Shown here: piece by piece, positions 47,629-58,699 of the stretch
Layout of the letters: each line of letters begins with the position of its first letter
Position numbering within the stretch: the first letter of the stretch is position 1
The notes under the pieces: model-generated
What the model was told of the DNA's origin: nothing
What the model saw: only the letters and a program-made list of their open reading frames with translations
The model's database searches: none
Source of the DNA: Ampelomyces quisqualis
Lineage: Eukaryota; Ascomycota; Dothideomycetes; Pleosporales; Phaeosphaeriaceae
Assembly: GCA_018398575.1 (NCBI GenBank)
Contig: JAGTXZ010000002.1
Coordinates: 1,986,501-2,050,500 of the forward strand
Reading direction: 5' to 3'
DNA: 64,000 nucleotides
Translations under genes and position numbers: made by a program

Positions 47629-48073
47629 GTGGAAAACGGGGACGGAGATTAGGAAGGGAGACAGTGTCGCAGCCGCAGAGCTATGGATTGGTGGGAGTTT
47701 GGAGGGTAGTGCGTGTATGTCTGATATGTGTTGTTATGCGAACCGATGCATATTGAGCAGGTCGATTGTGTGATGATTCGTAAATGGAACAGATGCTGAC
47801 TCTGCCAAGTTACATCAAGTCGTGTAGTGTCGTGTTGATGTGACTGTGCATGTGTGGATGATATACAATAACTATGCTACAACCGCTGCTTCCTACAACA
47901 GCCAAAGCTCAAATACTAAATTCAGTCGCTAAATGTACTTGGACGCGCTAAGTAATGGGGCGGCATGTGATATACTGGAGAGAGTGCCGAAACCGTAGTG
48001 GCGCCAATCTTGTAAACAACGCCAGTAAAAAGCCGAACCTGTGCAGTGATGCCAAACTCCCAAAAAAAAATCT
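47629..48073. other. Intergenic, 3' flank of the 671-residue gene
   Basis: GC-balanced, without a convincing coding frame. It probably includes the 3' UTR of the minus-strand gene; the open frames near 47922-48200 are out-of-frame shadows of it. Confidence 0.4.
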
Positions 48074-50089
48074 CTAAAGAGCCCAGCTCCCCTTTCGCAC
48101 TGCCGTTCCTCGCCCGCCAAAAGGAACCTCTTCTTCCATGCCTGGATGTTGCCTGGCCCATTCTTGTATATATGTGCGGAGAGCACGCCAGCGAACGCAA
48201 GTCTCTTCGGTGATCTCGCTGTCCGTGAGGTTGCCGTCTTTGCCTAGTCGAATATAGCCTCGCTGAGTCGCGAGGTGATCGTCCTGTCTGAGTTGGAGGA
48301 TGGGAATATTGGAGATCTTGGATAACTCAGCGTCAAAGGGACGTGCCATGGAGGGATATCCAAGTGACAGATAGTTGTATACTTGGGTCACAAAGTCGTC
48401 TGAAAAGTCGGCGACAATGGTCTGTTCAATCGCAAGCTTCTCATCGATGCCGGTGAAGTCAGTGGCCGAGGCCGGAGGTGTGGGTGGTAATAAGCTCATT
48501 GCAGGCGTCGGACACGGCGACATGGGGTTAGGTCTCTCATGCATAGGTGTTAATATGCCTGTCGGTCCACGTGGTGATGTATCCCCTCCGTTGACGCACA
48601 TGCCACTCCATAGACCATGCGCGCTGGACGCTCGACTGTTCGCATTGGACCAGAGTGAAGGTGTTGTGCTGGTTTGTCTGCCGTTGCCCTGTCCGCACCA
48701 TAGGCTTTCACCTTTCTCAGACGCTGCTTTTGTCTGCTCCGAGAGGTAGCACATTGCGGTCCGGACCGCATCGCAGCCCTGGGTTGGGTCAAAGCGCGAT
48801 GGCTCAGGGGAGTCACACCTTGGGAATTTGATCTCTTTGCCAAGCATTGGGGGACGAGCACTCTTCCGCATGCGAGCCAACTCGGGATCTCTTGACTCTT
48901 CCGCAAGCTTCTTGGCTATGGCAGGATCCATGTAGCCAGCGGGGTTTCCAAAAGGATTGTATGCCGCCTTCGGTTGTGTTTCAGCTGCGGTTGATTGAGT
49001 CGCCTGGTCTCGCATTTTCTTCTGATCGTTCCGCTCCTGTTGATACTTCTGCATAGCCCCTAGTTCACAATTAACTTCCGTAAACGATGCACCTTGCTTC
49101 CCTGGCGAACTGGCTACGTTCGACTCTGACTCGTCTGATTCGTCTGGTTCCTGGTTTACGTAGTGAGCAATAGGTTCGTGGTAGTTGTTGTTTGGAAACG
49201 CAGCCAAAGCTTGCTCTCGCAGTTGCCTTTCAGCAGCTTTGGCAGCCAAGTCCAGCAAATATCCAGCTGATCTATCGTCCACGCTTTCTCTTCTTCGTGT
49301 GACTTCTTTGAACATGAACGAATGATCCGGTGTATAGAACGAGGATGTAGTTGGTGAAGATGGGGTTGATCCTTCAGATTCTGACGACTCTATGGTATCC
49401 AGGTCTGGCACACGAAACGAATGCTCGGATGCGCTGAAGTAGGAACGCCGCCGCGTAAGGGGGCACGATGCGTGGCCCTGCTGAATCTCAAGAAACAAAG
49501 GATTCTGGGTCACATCGATGGCTGGTGAGTTCGCCGGTGCGCTGGGGGAGATTCCTAGTATCCGTGCCTTGCGTGCACTGACAAAGTCGGGCGTCTCATT
49601 TGTTTTATCAGATGGACAAGGAGCTGGGACGTTGTCACTTGCTCTGCGGTGTCGTTGGGCAGTTTCAATAAGCTGAGGGGAGAACTTTCCGGATGAACGC
49701 TGTAAGATGGGTTTGGGCTTCCGATTGCTAAAAGACGTGGATGCTAGGGGTTGTGGTTTGGACCTTCGTGGGGAAGGTTGCTGGCCCCACTCCTCCGCGA
49801 ACCTCTGGCGGCTAGGACTGATTGGGCTTTTCGCAGCTGATTCGGTAGACTGCGATGTAAAAGGGAAGCTCGTAGTGTCCTTGGTGTCGGGTGACGATTT
49901 GGGGTTGTCTTGTTGCGTTGTCTCTACCGGTACAGGCGTGCATGCGCTAGTCCCCACTGGGTCCGCAGCAAACCTTCGCTGGGGTCTTGCTGTTGGTAAA
50001 TGTCCTTCCGCTTTCTTCTCCTTGGAAGACGAGGTAGTTGTCTCAATTGGCTCGACCTTGAATCTTCTCGGGGATTCCACCGACGCCAT
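48074..50089 (-). CDS. Hypothetical protein, 671 aa, largely disordered
   Basis: A single-exon frame with GC-balanced codon use, starting MASVESPRRFKVEPIE and ending in TAG. No family recognised. Residues 1-260 are rich in Ser, Pro, Thr and basic residues, with repeated P-x-R-R-F-A like motifs near residues 30-45 and 95-100, typical of intrinsically disordered, phosphorylated proteins. An acidic Ser-rich patch (SESEGSTPSSPTTSSF) is near 240-255. A helical Ala/Glu/Lys segment lies around 270-300 and 340-415, and a Gly/Pro/Ser linker follows. The last 130 residues look globular and conserved (DDFVTQVYNYLSLGYPSMARPFD, then EETCVRWRALRTYIQEWARQH). No signal peptide or membrane segment. It could be a cytoplasmic or nuclear regulator; function unknown. 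It lies head-to-tail with PEX6, 1.37 kb downstream of it. Confidence 0.85.
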   Translation of the reverse strand: MASVESPRRFKVEPIETTTSSSKEKKAEGHLPTARPQRRFAADPVGTSACTPVPVETTQQDNPKSSPDTKDTTSFPFTSQSTESAAKSPISPSRQRFAEEWGQQPSPRRSKPQPLASTSFSNRKPKPILQRSSGKFSPQLIETAQRHRRASDNVPAPCPSDKTNETPDFVSARKARILGISPSAPANSPAIDVTQNPLFLEIQQGHASCPLTRRRSYFSASEHSFRVPDLDTIESSESEGSTPSSPTTSSFYTPDHSFMFKEVTRRRESVDDRSAGYLLDLAAKAAERQLREQALAAFPNNNYHEPIAHYVNQEPDESDESESNVASSPGKQGASFTEVNCELGAMQKYQQERNDQKKMRDQATQSTAAETQPKAAYNPFGNPAGYMDPAIAKKLAEESRDPELARMRKSARPPMLGKEIKFPRCDSPEPSRFDPTQGCDAVRTAMCYLSEQTKAASEKGESLWCGQGNGRQTSTTPSLWSNANSRASSAHGLWSGMCVNGGDTSPRGPTGILTPMHERPNPMSPCPTPAMSLLPPTPPASATDFTGIDEKLAIEQTIVADFSDDFVTQVYNYLSLGYPSMARPFDAELSKISNIPILQLRQDDHLATQRGYIRLGKDGNLTDSEITEETCVRWRALRTYIQEWARQHPGMEEEVPFGGRGTAVRKGSWAL

Positions 50090-51461
50090 TGTGTATGTAT
50101 GCTCTTGTGCCAGGTGCTATGTTCTTTGGTTGTGCATGTGCACATTCAACAACGTGGCCTGAATGGTCAACTATGAGGTCTGCCGTCAATCGCCCGGCGC
50201 AACTAGTCTCACGCCAAAGATATAATGTGGCCTGCGGAAGCGCATGCGGACGCGGGGAAGGGTTCGGGCGATGTCGGGAGCATATGAGTGCGCGCAACTA
50301 GCGGTCGACTTGGTGAAAGCGACCGTGTTTGGGATTGAGGGTATATGGAGTCTTGTTTGCACGGCTCGGCTTTTCAACAATAGTGAAAGGACCTGTAGCA
50401 GTGTCAGTCGCGTGAGCGCTGGTCGGCGGCCGGAGTCCCAGTACCGTGGTTCCCAATCTGCCAGAGATTTGTCGAACTGCGGAAAGCGTGTGAACGAGTG
50501 CTCTTTGGGATTCATGTGAAACCCCGATGTCAATCTGGGAGCTAAGCAATCGGCTTGGGTGCGCAGGATGACGTCGGTTTAGTGGAGCGTCTAGCTGTTG
50601 CGGAGGAAGCTGTCAAGTGTCGGTTGTTAGTGTTCCAGAGGCTGTCGGGGTGGTCGAGGAGGCGCGTCGTCCTTATGAGACGGTTGTTTCTTGATGAGAC
50701 AGGGTTGCGCTTCGATCAGCTCTTGGCCTGGCCTGACCCGTCAAGGTGTAGCCATGAACTTTGAAGCTGCCCGATGGGCCCAACCAACGCGGCCAGTCAG
50801 CATCCGTCGCATTTCACGGCGACTCTGATTCGCGCAGCGGGGTCTGCATCCGATCGTTCTTCGCCATTTCGCCATGCTTCGGCCATGTGTGGGCTTCGGC
50901 CATGTGCCCGTGACACGCGATTCACCACTCTGGAGCCAGAACACGGCCCTTCCATGTCACAGCCGCAACTCCAAACTTTCCCGAGTCTGCTTCTGCCAAC
51001 TGCCAAGGCCCGGTACCCGCGACTTCGAATCCACATACGAATCAAGACACACAGCACGGGCTCCGAGCTCCATAGCAGTTAAAAACAAGACACGGCAGGG
51101 TAAGACTAAATGCATCCACTGGTAAATCATAGATACCCATGTACTCCATACCCACCCAAGTACACCACCAAAGTGTGACGAAACAAGCCTATCTGTACCG
51201 AGTACTTGCACAATCCTTGATGACTTCCTTTGCTTGCTGAAAAGTGCATGGGCGGTGTTTCTCCTCTGACGACGACGACGACGACGACGACGACCGGAAG
51301 GAGGGGATAAGGCGATGAGTGTTTGGTTCGTTTGTGTGGTGATGTGTAAGTACCAAAAGAGCCAGGAACAAGGAACAAGGAACAAGGAGCTAAATTGACA
51401 CTGTCTGTGTCGCAGTGGTGATTCTTTCGTGCCAATGTTTTTTCTTGCCGAATGTGCAAGA
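50090..51461. other. Intergenic region between PEX6 and the 671-residue gene
   Basis: Contains the promoter and 5' UTR of the minus-strand 671-residue gene and the 3' UTR of PEX6. Many open frames of 60-120 codons on both strands overlap here without recognisable content or codon bias. A (GAC)9 tract (51268-51294) and a 7-bp AGGAACA repeat (51364-51388) lie near the PEX6 end. Confidence 0.5.
51268..51294. repeat. (GAC)9 microsatellite
   Basis: Nine perfect GAC units, probably in the PEX6 3' UTR region. A second short repeat, AGGAACA three times, lies at 51364-51388. Confidence 0.95.
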
Positions 51462-54400
51462 CTACGAGTACAAATCCTCGTCTTCGGCCTCTGCATCGCC
51501 AAAGCCGCCCTCGGCAATGTCCACGCTGTTCTTACTTGCATGGCCTGGGCCTGGGCCTGGGCCTGCTACTGCTTTGCCTTTACCTTTGCTGCTGCTCGAG
51601 CCCCCCACGCCAGACCCGTTCCTATGTATATTCTCCGTGCGCATCACTATTGCTTGCTCTTCGTCTGCCCTTGCTTTGCCCTTGCCCTTGGCACTGCTCA
51701 CCACGCCATTCCCATTCGCCACCCGTCTATCCTCCTTCTTCCCGCTCCCTTCAAATGTCGCTCTGACGCGCTGATAATGCCTCAATTCATCCGCGCTCAC
51801 ACTCGGAACTAATTCTCTATGCGCATCAACGAAATCCTGCTCCGTGACCATAACAGCTGTATCTTCGTCGGAAGCGAGGTGGTCGAAGAAATATGCTATG
51901 CTGATAGTAGGCGTGTGTGTGGAGTTATAATCTGCGACTTTTTTGTCGACGGCGCGCGCTTGCCGCGTCACGGCTTTGAGCATCGCGTCGGAGCAGAGAG
52001 CGTACATATCTGCGCCGGTGCATGTGAAGGGTAGGCTTTCGGAGACTCGTGAGAGGGAGAGGGTGGGGTGGAGTGTGAATCTAAAAAAAAAGTTGTTAGC
52101 ACGATGCGGATGGGTAATATGGGTTGGACGACGTACTTTCTCGTCAGCGCTTCGAGGATAGTTTGCTGTTTCTCATGTGTGTCTGAAACACCCAGGTACA
52201 GCATCTTGTCGAATCGACCGGGTCGGAGGAGGGCTTGGTCAAGTAGATCCGGTCTGTTCGTCGCGCCGATAACGAAGACACCTTCGCCGCCGTCGCTCAT
52301 GCCGTCGAGTTCGGCGAGCAATTGACTCACGATACGATCCATGACGCCGCCGCTGTCACCCTGATTACCACGCTTCGGCGCAACAGAGTCCAGTTCGTCA
52401 AAGAACACTACACAAGGACGAGCATCGCGAGCACGCTGGAAGACGCGGCGCACATTGGCTTCGGACTCACCAATGTACATGTTGAGTAGCTCAGGTCCTT
52501 TGACGCTGAAGAAGTTAAGGGAGAACTCTGTGGCGATGGCTTTGGCGAGTAGTGTTTTTCCTGTTCCCGGGGGGCCATAGAAGAGAATACCGCTCCGCTT
52601 CTTCATGCCCTTGGCAAAGAGTTCCGGGCGGGAAAGTGGTAGTTGAATGGTCTCCATGACGGCATCTTTGACGTGTGTGAGACCACCGACATCTGACCAG
52701 CCCACGTTTGGAATCTTGGGCGCTCCAATGGAGTCCGCAAAGTTCTTGCGCGCTGCGTCCACTGCGCCATCGAGGTCAGCTTTTGTTAGACTGTTGCTGA
52801 AATGACCACCGGCAAGCTCGATGTCTCGGATTGAAACGTTTTGTGACCATGAAGATGCTTTGGTGGCAGATGTTGCTAGCTCTTCTATCCGGTTGCGCTT
52901 TGCGACCAGGGCTCGATCGACAACATCAACGAGATCACCTGCAACAAGTGCTGCAGTCTTGACAGCGACGTTGCCAAGATCAACTTCGGGTGAGAGTCGG
53001 ATACCAGCGTCGTCAATAATGCCTCGTAGGATGCCTTCTCTTTCACCTTCGTCAGGTGCCGACATTTCGATTTCGTGTGTGAAGAGCCCTCGAATACCCT
53101 CTGGCACTTTGTCGATCTCAGTCGTTGTTGCTACAAGGACACGCGCGTCTGCCAAGATCTCCTTCAGTGCAGAATTCATTCGATCTGCAGTGAGTGCATC
53201 AATGTGCTTGACAAGCAGAGCGGTGAACTCGGCACCACACGTGAATGCACGTTCGGCTCGGGCTTTCAAGAAGCCTTCAGTCTTGACATCGCCGCCGCCT
53301 GCACCTCCTTCGGTGACGATATCAAATGCATCAATGGAGAAGGTATGAAGGCCCAGATCTTCGCAAGCTTTTGTTGCAACAGTAGCCTTGCCGATGCCAC
53401 GCTGGGTCGATGTAATCAAGACTGCAATCGGTGGCAGACCAAGGTGGATGGCCCGAGGACTTGTGGCGACGGACATCAACTCACGTAATCGCCGCCGGAG
53501 TGACGATACGTAAGGCTTTGGAATTTCTTCCAAAGCCATAGTCTTCTGCGCAATCGCAACAGGGTATCGTTTAGCGCCCAGGTAGTACTGCCATGGATTG
53601 TTGATTGGTGCAGGCGTCTTGCCCGGTTCGCTTCCGTTCATTTCCATCTTGGTACTGGCTGCGTCTACAGTCACAGTACCACCCCATAAGTCGCCTTCTT
53701 CTCCATCGTGAGGCATTTGGGATGAACTAGAGACATTGCCGATCTTGAACCAGGCCACCATCTTTGGGTACTGATGGTCGGTCCCTGTAGCATTCTCATT
53801 TGCACCCTTCTTAGATGTAGATAATAACTCCTCACTGCCAGCGTCTTCTTCTGACGCAGTTTGAAAGACAGCTCTACCGAGAGCCTCATCGATTGAGACA
53901 GCAATGAGATCTGCACTCTTGACAACGCGTCGCTTCTGCTCGAAGTGCTCCTTCAGAGCAGCGAACAAGCTAGGCTGCAACAGTCGATCGGAGGACAGTG
54001 GGGTTGAGACTTTCAGGAGCGTGACTTGTTTGGCGGATGGTGGTAGAGAAGAACTTGTGAGACGTGGCTTTGGCAAAGCGCTGCTGCGAGGTACGAGGGA
54101 TGATTGATGAGAAGCTAGTGGCGTGATGCGGATATGGGAGGGACTGTCCAGGTTTGCCAGAAGAATGGGTGACAGGTAAGCTTGTAACGAGGCGCCTGGT
54201 TGTGGGAAGCCTGCTACACTTGATCGTCGTTCTCGGTCGGCAGTTTTGTGGACTGGATATCGTGCGATCTTCTTGGACATGCTCTCCGGAAGTCCGAACA
54301 CCTTGACAGGACGCCAATTGGAGGAGGAGTCGTCGTCTACTGCTCCTCCGAAAGCTCTGAGACCCCAGAGCGGGTGCGAGGACGGCTCTTCGGTGGCTTC

Positions 54401-55756
54401 CACCTTGACCCAATCACCCGAAAAGCATCCGATCTTGACTAGAGTGTTCGTGTCGACAAACACACGAGACTCCTCGTCGTCTTCACTGGCAGGCTTTGGG
54501 TGGACGAGTTCGTCCGGTATGCTCTGCAGCAGGCCCTGTGCCTTGAAGACCTTGCTCTTCGTTGACGTAGGGCCGCGGGCGGTTGTAGCCGTGAAGCTGG
54601 AGTAGACAGATCCTGGCGTTGCAATGCCGTTTGTGCGGTAGTTGCCAGGCCGCGGCGTTGCCGAGGTGAATGAGGAGAGCACGTCCGAAGACTGAGGAGG
54701 CAGCAGCGGTGCGCTCAGCGATATGATGTCATCCTCGTCCGACAGGCCTTCGCCGTCTGTCCCTGACAGCTCCGAGTCTAGATGATCGGTCGACTCCCCA
54801 TCGGGCGGCGACGTGGCGCGCGACTCGGCGCGATCCTCGGCAGCTGAGTAAAAGGTATCGTTGGAGGTGTCGTCGGCTTCGTCGTCGTCGTCGCCAAAGG
54901 CATTGGGAACAGGCGCCGGCCTCGGGGGCGGGAGGACAACGGCTTGCTTGCCGCTGCGATGCGAGTGGAGCACGACGATGCTCGTGCTCGGCAGCAACAG
55001 CCCCTGCGACACGGGTTCGCATGCGGCGATGGTGGCTGGCGGCGGCGGAACGTGGGTGATGGGGTGTGCGGGCAGCGGCAAGGGGAGCAGGTCGCCCGTG
55101 TGCAGGACCGCGGGCGAGTGAAGCGCCTCTCGCACAGCATTGCGCCACACGTGCTCCTGCGCCGCGTCGTCTCGTGCCCTCGCGCTGGCTTTGGCCCCGT
55201 CCACGTCGACCCGGCGGCTCCTGGGCTCTCGGGAGGCGCCATTCGTCGTGTCGGTGAAGCCGCCGCCAAACCTGGCGCGGACCGCGTCCAGCTTCCTCAG
55301 CGCGTCCGTGTCCAGGCTGACGTACACGGTGTGCAGGCCGATGGGCACTACGTCGTGGATGCGGACGTCGATGGGCGCGTCTCGCCGCGGCGGTCGGTTC
55401 GGCGCGAGGGCGTGGAGGGCGCGCGAGAAGGACTGCAGCGCGAGCGACGACGCGGGCATCTGCATGGACGCATGTGGGCGCGCGGCAGAGGAGGCGTCTC
55501 GCGCGGCGCGGCGCACTGGCAGAATCGTCCAGGGCACGTTGTGGGAAGCCGCGACGGCGCTGGGCAGCCACGGCGTGATTGCGACGTGCGCCGTGTCGCC
55601 ATGGATGCCTGTGGTGGCCGCCCGGCAGCCAGGGAAGAGGTCGGTGAAGAGGTCCTCGGAAAGCACGCCCACCTCGCCCTTCACGCCGTCGTCGAGCAGC
55701 AGGCGCGCCGCAATCGCCGGCCGGTCAGGGCGTCTTCTGCGCCGCCTTGGGTCCAT
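51462..55756 (-). CDS. PEX6: Peroxisome biogenesis AAA+ ATPase Pex6 (2 exons, 1412 aa)
   Basis: Exons 55756-52137 and 52080-51462, with a 56-bp GTACGT..TTTTAG intron (52136-52081). The splice joins ALTRK to FTLHPTLSL and restores frame to the stop (4239 nt). The start is MDPRRRRRRPDRPAI; an in-frame ATG nine codons upstream is less likely. Pex6 pairs with Pex1 in a hexameric motor at the peroxisome membrane that pulls ubiquitinated Pex5 out for recycling. D1 AAA module is degenerate (GIGKAT at about 787, no DE Walker B). D2 is intact: GPPGTGKT at 1061-1068, FFDELD with D1120/E1121, then GATNRPDLLD and LRPGRFD. The N-terminal 400 residues include acidic Asp/Ser-rich linkers. Exon 2 encodes the D2 helical lid (YALCSDAMLKAVTRQA) and ends in a Gly/Pro/Lys low-complexity tail. 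Length fits filamentous-fungal Pex6. No damage seen. Confidence 0.97.
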
Positions 55757-55880
55757 GTTCCAAATTACGACGAGAGCCTGCAAGGGACTGCTTCTGTGGT
55801 CGCGTGCGCGAAGCCCAGGTTGCTGAACCTCGGCCGCCGCTCCGCTACTCAGTATTCCCCCAGGCCATGTTCTCCACGGG
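55757..55880 (-). promoter_or_regulatory. PEX6 proximal upstream region
   Basis: Short GC-balanced stretch upstream of the PEX6 ATG before the direct repeats. No clear TATA or CAAT box. The PEX6 promoter must either be compact or include the repeats at 55881-56099. Confidence 0.35.
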
Positions 55881-56099
55881 GACGACTAAACCGCCAACAC
55901 GCCAAGATGTAATATGCGGTATTATTGAAAGTTACCAGAGGAGAAGCTAGTTATATTTTGTTAGCGTAGCCACCTAAATTGCGACGCGTTAGCGAATAGA
56001 GTAAGACAACTAAACTGTCAACACGCCAAGATGTAATACGCGGTGTTATTCAAAGTTACTAGTTTAGAAGCCTGATATATTCTGTTAGCGTAGCAACCT
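55881..56099. repeat. Direct repeat of about 95 bp, two copies
   Basis: Copy 1 (55881-55975) and copy 2 (56005-56099) share ACTAAAC, CAACACGCCAAGATGTAATA, CGGTRTTATT, AAAGTTAC and TTAGCGTAGC, separated by 29 bp. Most differences are C/T or G/A transitions. It lies right between PEX6 and the AT-rich block, so it may be a border remnant of a transposon or part of the promoter. Confidence 0.8.
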
Positions 56100-56270
56100 A
56101 CGGAGGAGCATTTCAAAAGTCTGTTCCTCCCCCTAGTTAACGCACAGAGCAGATACAGGGGTAGATACATAGGTATAGGCCCGAATAAAGGCCCAAATAA
56201 TAAATTAAATATTTTCTTGTGTAACTAACGTCCCCTCTCTCCTCTATTTACTCCTCTTTGTTTAATACTT
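56100..56270. other. Border from gene island to AT-rich block
   Basis: Mixed composition; GAGCATTTCAAAAGTC at 56106-56121 is also found at the other island border (38580-38595). No gene. Confidence 0.35.
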
Positions 56271-57297
56271 TAATACCTGTTTTTGACTTTGCTACCTAGG
56301 CCTTAATTATAGCCTACAAGGCTAATAGGAAGTTAAACAATAAGATTACTAGTATTACAAGTGCTTAGAAGCGTACAATTAATTTAATATACGCTAAAGC
56401 AATTAAGAAAGGCTTTAATCTTAGCACAAGGCCTTTAAAGTTAGAGAATAAACACGTTAAAGACGCACTAAGATCTAGAAGGCTATCTAAACAATAAAAG
56501 GCCTTTAAAAAGGTTATAAACTTTATAAGAAAAGATAAATATAGCTAAGAGAAAACCTGTACTAATATTGCAGGTAATCTTAGTTAAGATAGGCTAGATA
56601 TCTTAGCTTCTACAGTCTAGAGAGTGCTTAGAAAAGTAGGATTTAAGAAGACAAAGCTAATAAAGAAACCTAAATTAATAAAGAAGATAAAGAAAGAAAA
56701 GCTTACTTAGTGCCTTAAGCATTAAAAGTAGACTTTTAAGGAGTAAAAGAATATAATTTAGAGTAATAAGACTGCTATTGTACTCCTTTACTAACATAGA
56801 GAGTATAGAATCTAGAGAAAGAGTACTAAGGCTGTTGTTAAGAGCTGTATACGTAAGAGATAGAAAGGCTATTCTAAGTTTATATTCTAGAGTTATTTTA
56901 CATATAAAAAGAAAAGATCTTATTACTATTAGACGCCTAAAACAAAGTAAGAGAAGAAACAAGTAATATAAAAGATTAATTAATTAAATAAAGAGTTAGA
57001 ACCTTTAATAAAAGAGAAGTAGAAGCTTAAAATAAAAATAGAAAGGCTTAGTTTACGTACAAAGGTAGGTAAGAAACCTAAATAGAAATAGAATTAAAAG
57101 TATAGTAAGTTAACACAAGGCAAAGGCTCTAGTATTAACTAGTAGCGTTACTAGTTAATTATTATAAAGCTAAAGTTAATTCTATTTGCTAAGAAGTGTA
57201 TAAAAGACTAGCTAAGTACTCTTATTTAAGAGGATAAAGTACCTGCTTATAGCTACTACGTTTAACAGATTGTATACAGTTAGAAGAAGGTAGTATA
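56270..57297 (+). pseudogene. Tc1/mariner transposase relic, interrupted by element C
   Basis: The plus strand reads a helix-turn-helix N-terminal part (TRPLKLENKHVKDALRSRRL, about 56426-56485; VRRVLRKVGFKK-like near 56620-56655), then the DDE core. The first catalytic position is in NKTAIVLLY near 56767-56790, where Asp appears as Asn. The later EDKVPAYS segment near 57232-57255 keeps its Asp. The order and spacing, including the long Lys-rich insert, match fungal Tc1-type transposases. It stops at 57297, where the LTR of gypsy element C begins, so it predates C. Terminal inverted repeats were not found. Confidence 0.75.
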
Positions 57298-57597
57298 TAT
57301 AACAACGCAGGTAGGTATAGCTATTAGGATTAAATTAGATACGTATTAGAGGCATATAGAAGTGCGTATTGTATCAGAGATTCTAGATTAGCTATATACC
57401 TATAGGTCTTGTATAGAAGGACAAGAAAAACTTATCTTCTATCTAATACAATAGGCTTATATTTATAGTTAAAGTAGCAACTAAGTTAAAGCTAATTTAG
57501 AGCACTTTTAGTACTACCTCTACTATCTCTTACATAATCTGTTACTAAGCCTTTATAGGGTATTAGATATAACATGTGTTTGCATATGCCTGTTACA
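57298..57597 (-). repeat. LTR of element C
   Basis: 300 bp from TATAACAACGCAGG (the family's TG changed to TA) to GCCTGTTACA. Length equals the B right LTR. Confidence 0.88.
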
Positions 57598-57921
57598 TTA
57601 CCTCTCTTCTTAAAATTAATAGCCTCTATTAATTAGGTCTGTATTAGAGTGCTTTTAGATACCTTCTAAAAATTTTGAAAAGTCTTATTTACCTTTACTT
57701 CTAATTTCTAATAACACATTATAGCTGTTTGTTATTGTTTTGCTTAGCGTAGCAGCGCGTTTATTATCCTAACTTTACCTAAAGTTTTTTAGAGTATATA
57801 TACAAGGCTAGCCCTTAGTATACTACTTCTTTATACTCTTCTCCTATACATTTATATACCTATAGCTATCTAACTACTCTTCTAAGTTAATTGCTAGCTA
57901 ACTATTTTATAGATATATATA

Positions 57922-58632
57922 ATGCCTATTCTTGTTCCTTCTAGAGCTTATCTTCTAGCCTATTAGGTTGTTTACTTGCAGGCTGTAAGGGCTTTTACCT
58001 GCAGCTATTTTAATATTAAGTTTAAATTCTATTTAGATGTGTCTAAGAAGTATGCTTATTACATACTCTTAAATAAGAAGTGTTAGCTAGTTTCTTAATA
58101 TATAGGCTAGAAGTATAATAGTCTTTTAAAGGCTCTTAATTACATATTTACTACTTTAGGTAGTAACAAGAAGAACAAGGTAGTAGTAGAAGAGAAGGCT
58201 AACGTACAGTTAGCTGCGTTTTAGTTAGCTACTACTATACAAGTTAGCTCTATATAAGTAGCTAACTTAAATACTACTAACTTACTAGTTAGCGCTTACT
58301 ACTAGAGGGAGGAGTTAGCTAAGGAGGTTAAGACAATAGCTAAGGAGGTTAAGACAATAGCTAAGGAGGTAAAGACCCTTAGGCAGTCTATATCTAGGCT
58401 AGTTAAAGTAGTAGTAGAGCTAGTAGATGCTATTATAGTAGCTAGAGCAGAGTAGAAGGCAGAGAGAGCAGCAGTAAGGTTAGGCAGCCTTTGCGTGCAG
58501 ATCTACAACAGAGAAAAACTAGGTAGTACGTTAGTGTCTGTACTTAGAGAGTTAGATAGTTAAGAGCGTCCTACTAAAAGCAGCTATAGTCTACTATTAG
58601 ATCTAATAGAAGAGTAAGACTTCTATTGTTAA
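57922..58632 (+). pseudogene. Antisense accessory frame in element C (237 codons)
   Basis: Starts ATG (MPILVPSRAYLLAY) and runs in one frame to TAA TAG, aligned with the copies in A and B. The extra seven codons come from a 21-bp tandem duplication giving KEVKTIA twice near 58320-58365. Cys codons of the N-terminal Cys-rich segment have partly become Tyr. Interruptions are TAG only. Function unknown. Confidence 0.65.
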
Positions 58633-58699
58633 TAGTTGTTACTTACTAGTGTAGTAGTTGCAATATTAAGTTTAATTTCTCTAACATAGTTATCTTAAA

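Noticed and set aside
50957..51541. 194-codon minus frame between PEX6 and the 671-residue gene
   Set aside because: Overlaps the PEX6 3' end and the GAC repeat, giving a poly-Arg run; no recognisable domain.
54729..55571. 280-codon minus frame overlapping PEX6
   Set aside because: Out-of-frame Arg-rich shadow of PEX6 exon 1.
54944..55912. 322-codon plus frame antisense to PEX6
   Set aside because: Shadow of the GC-rich PEX6 N-terminal coding region; Arg/Gly/Ala-rich low-complexity translation with no motif.
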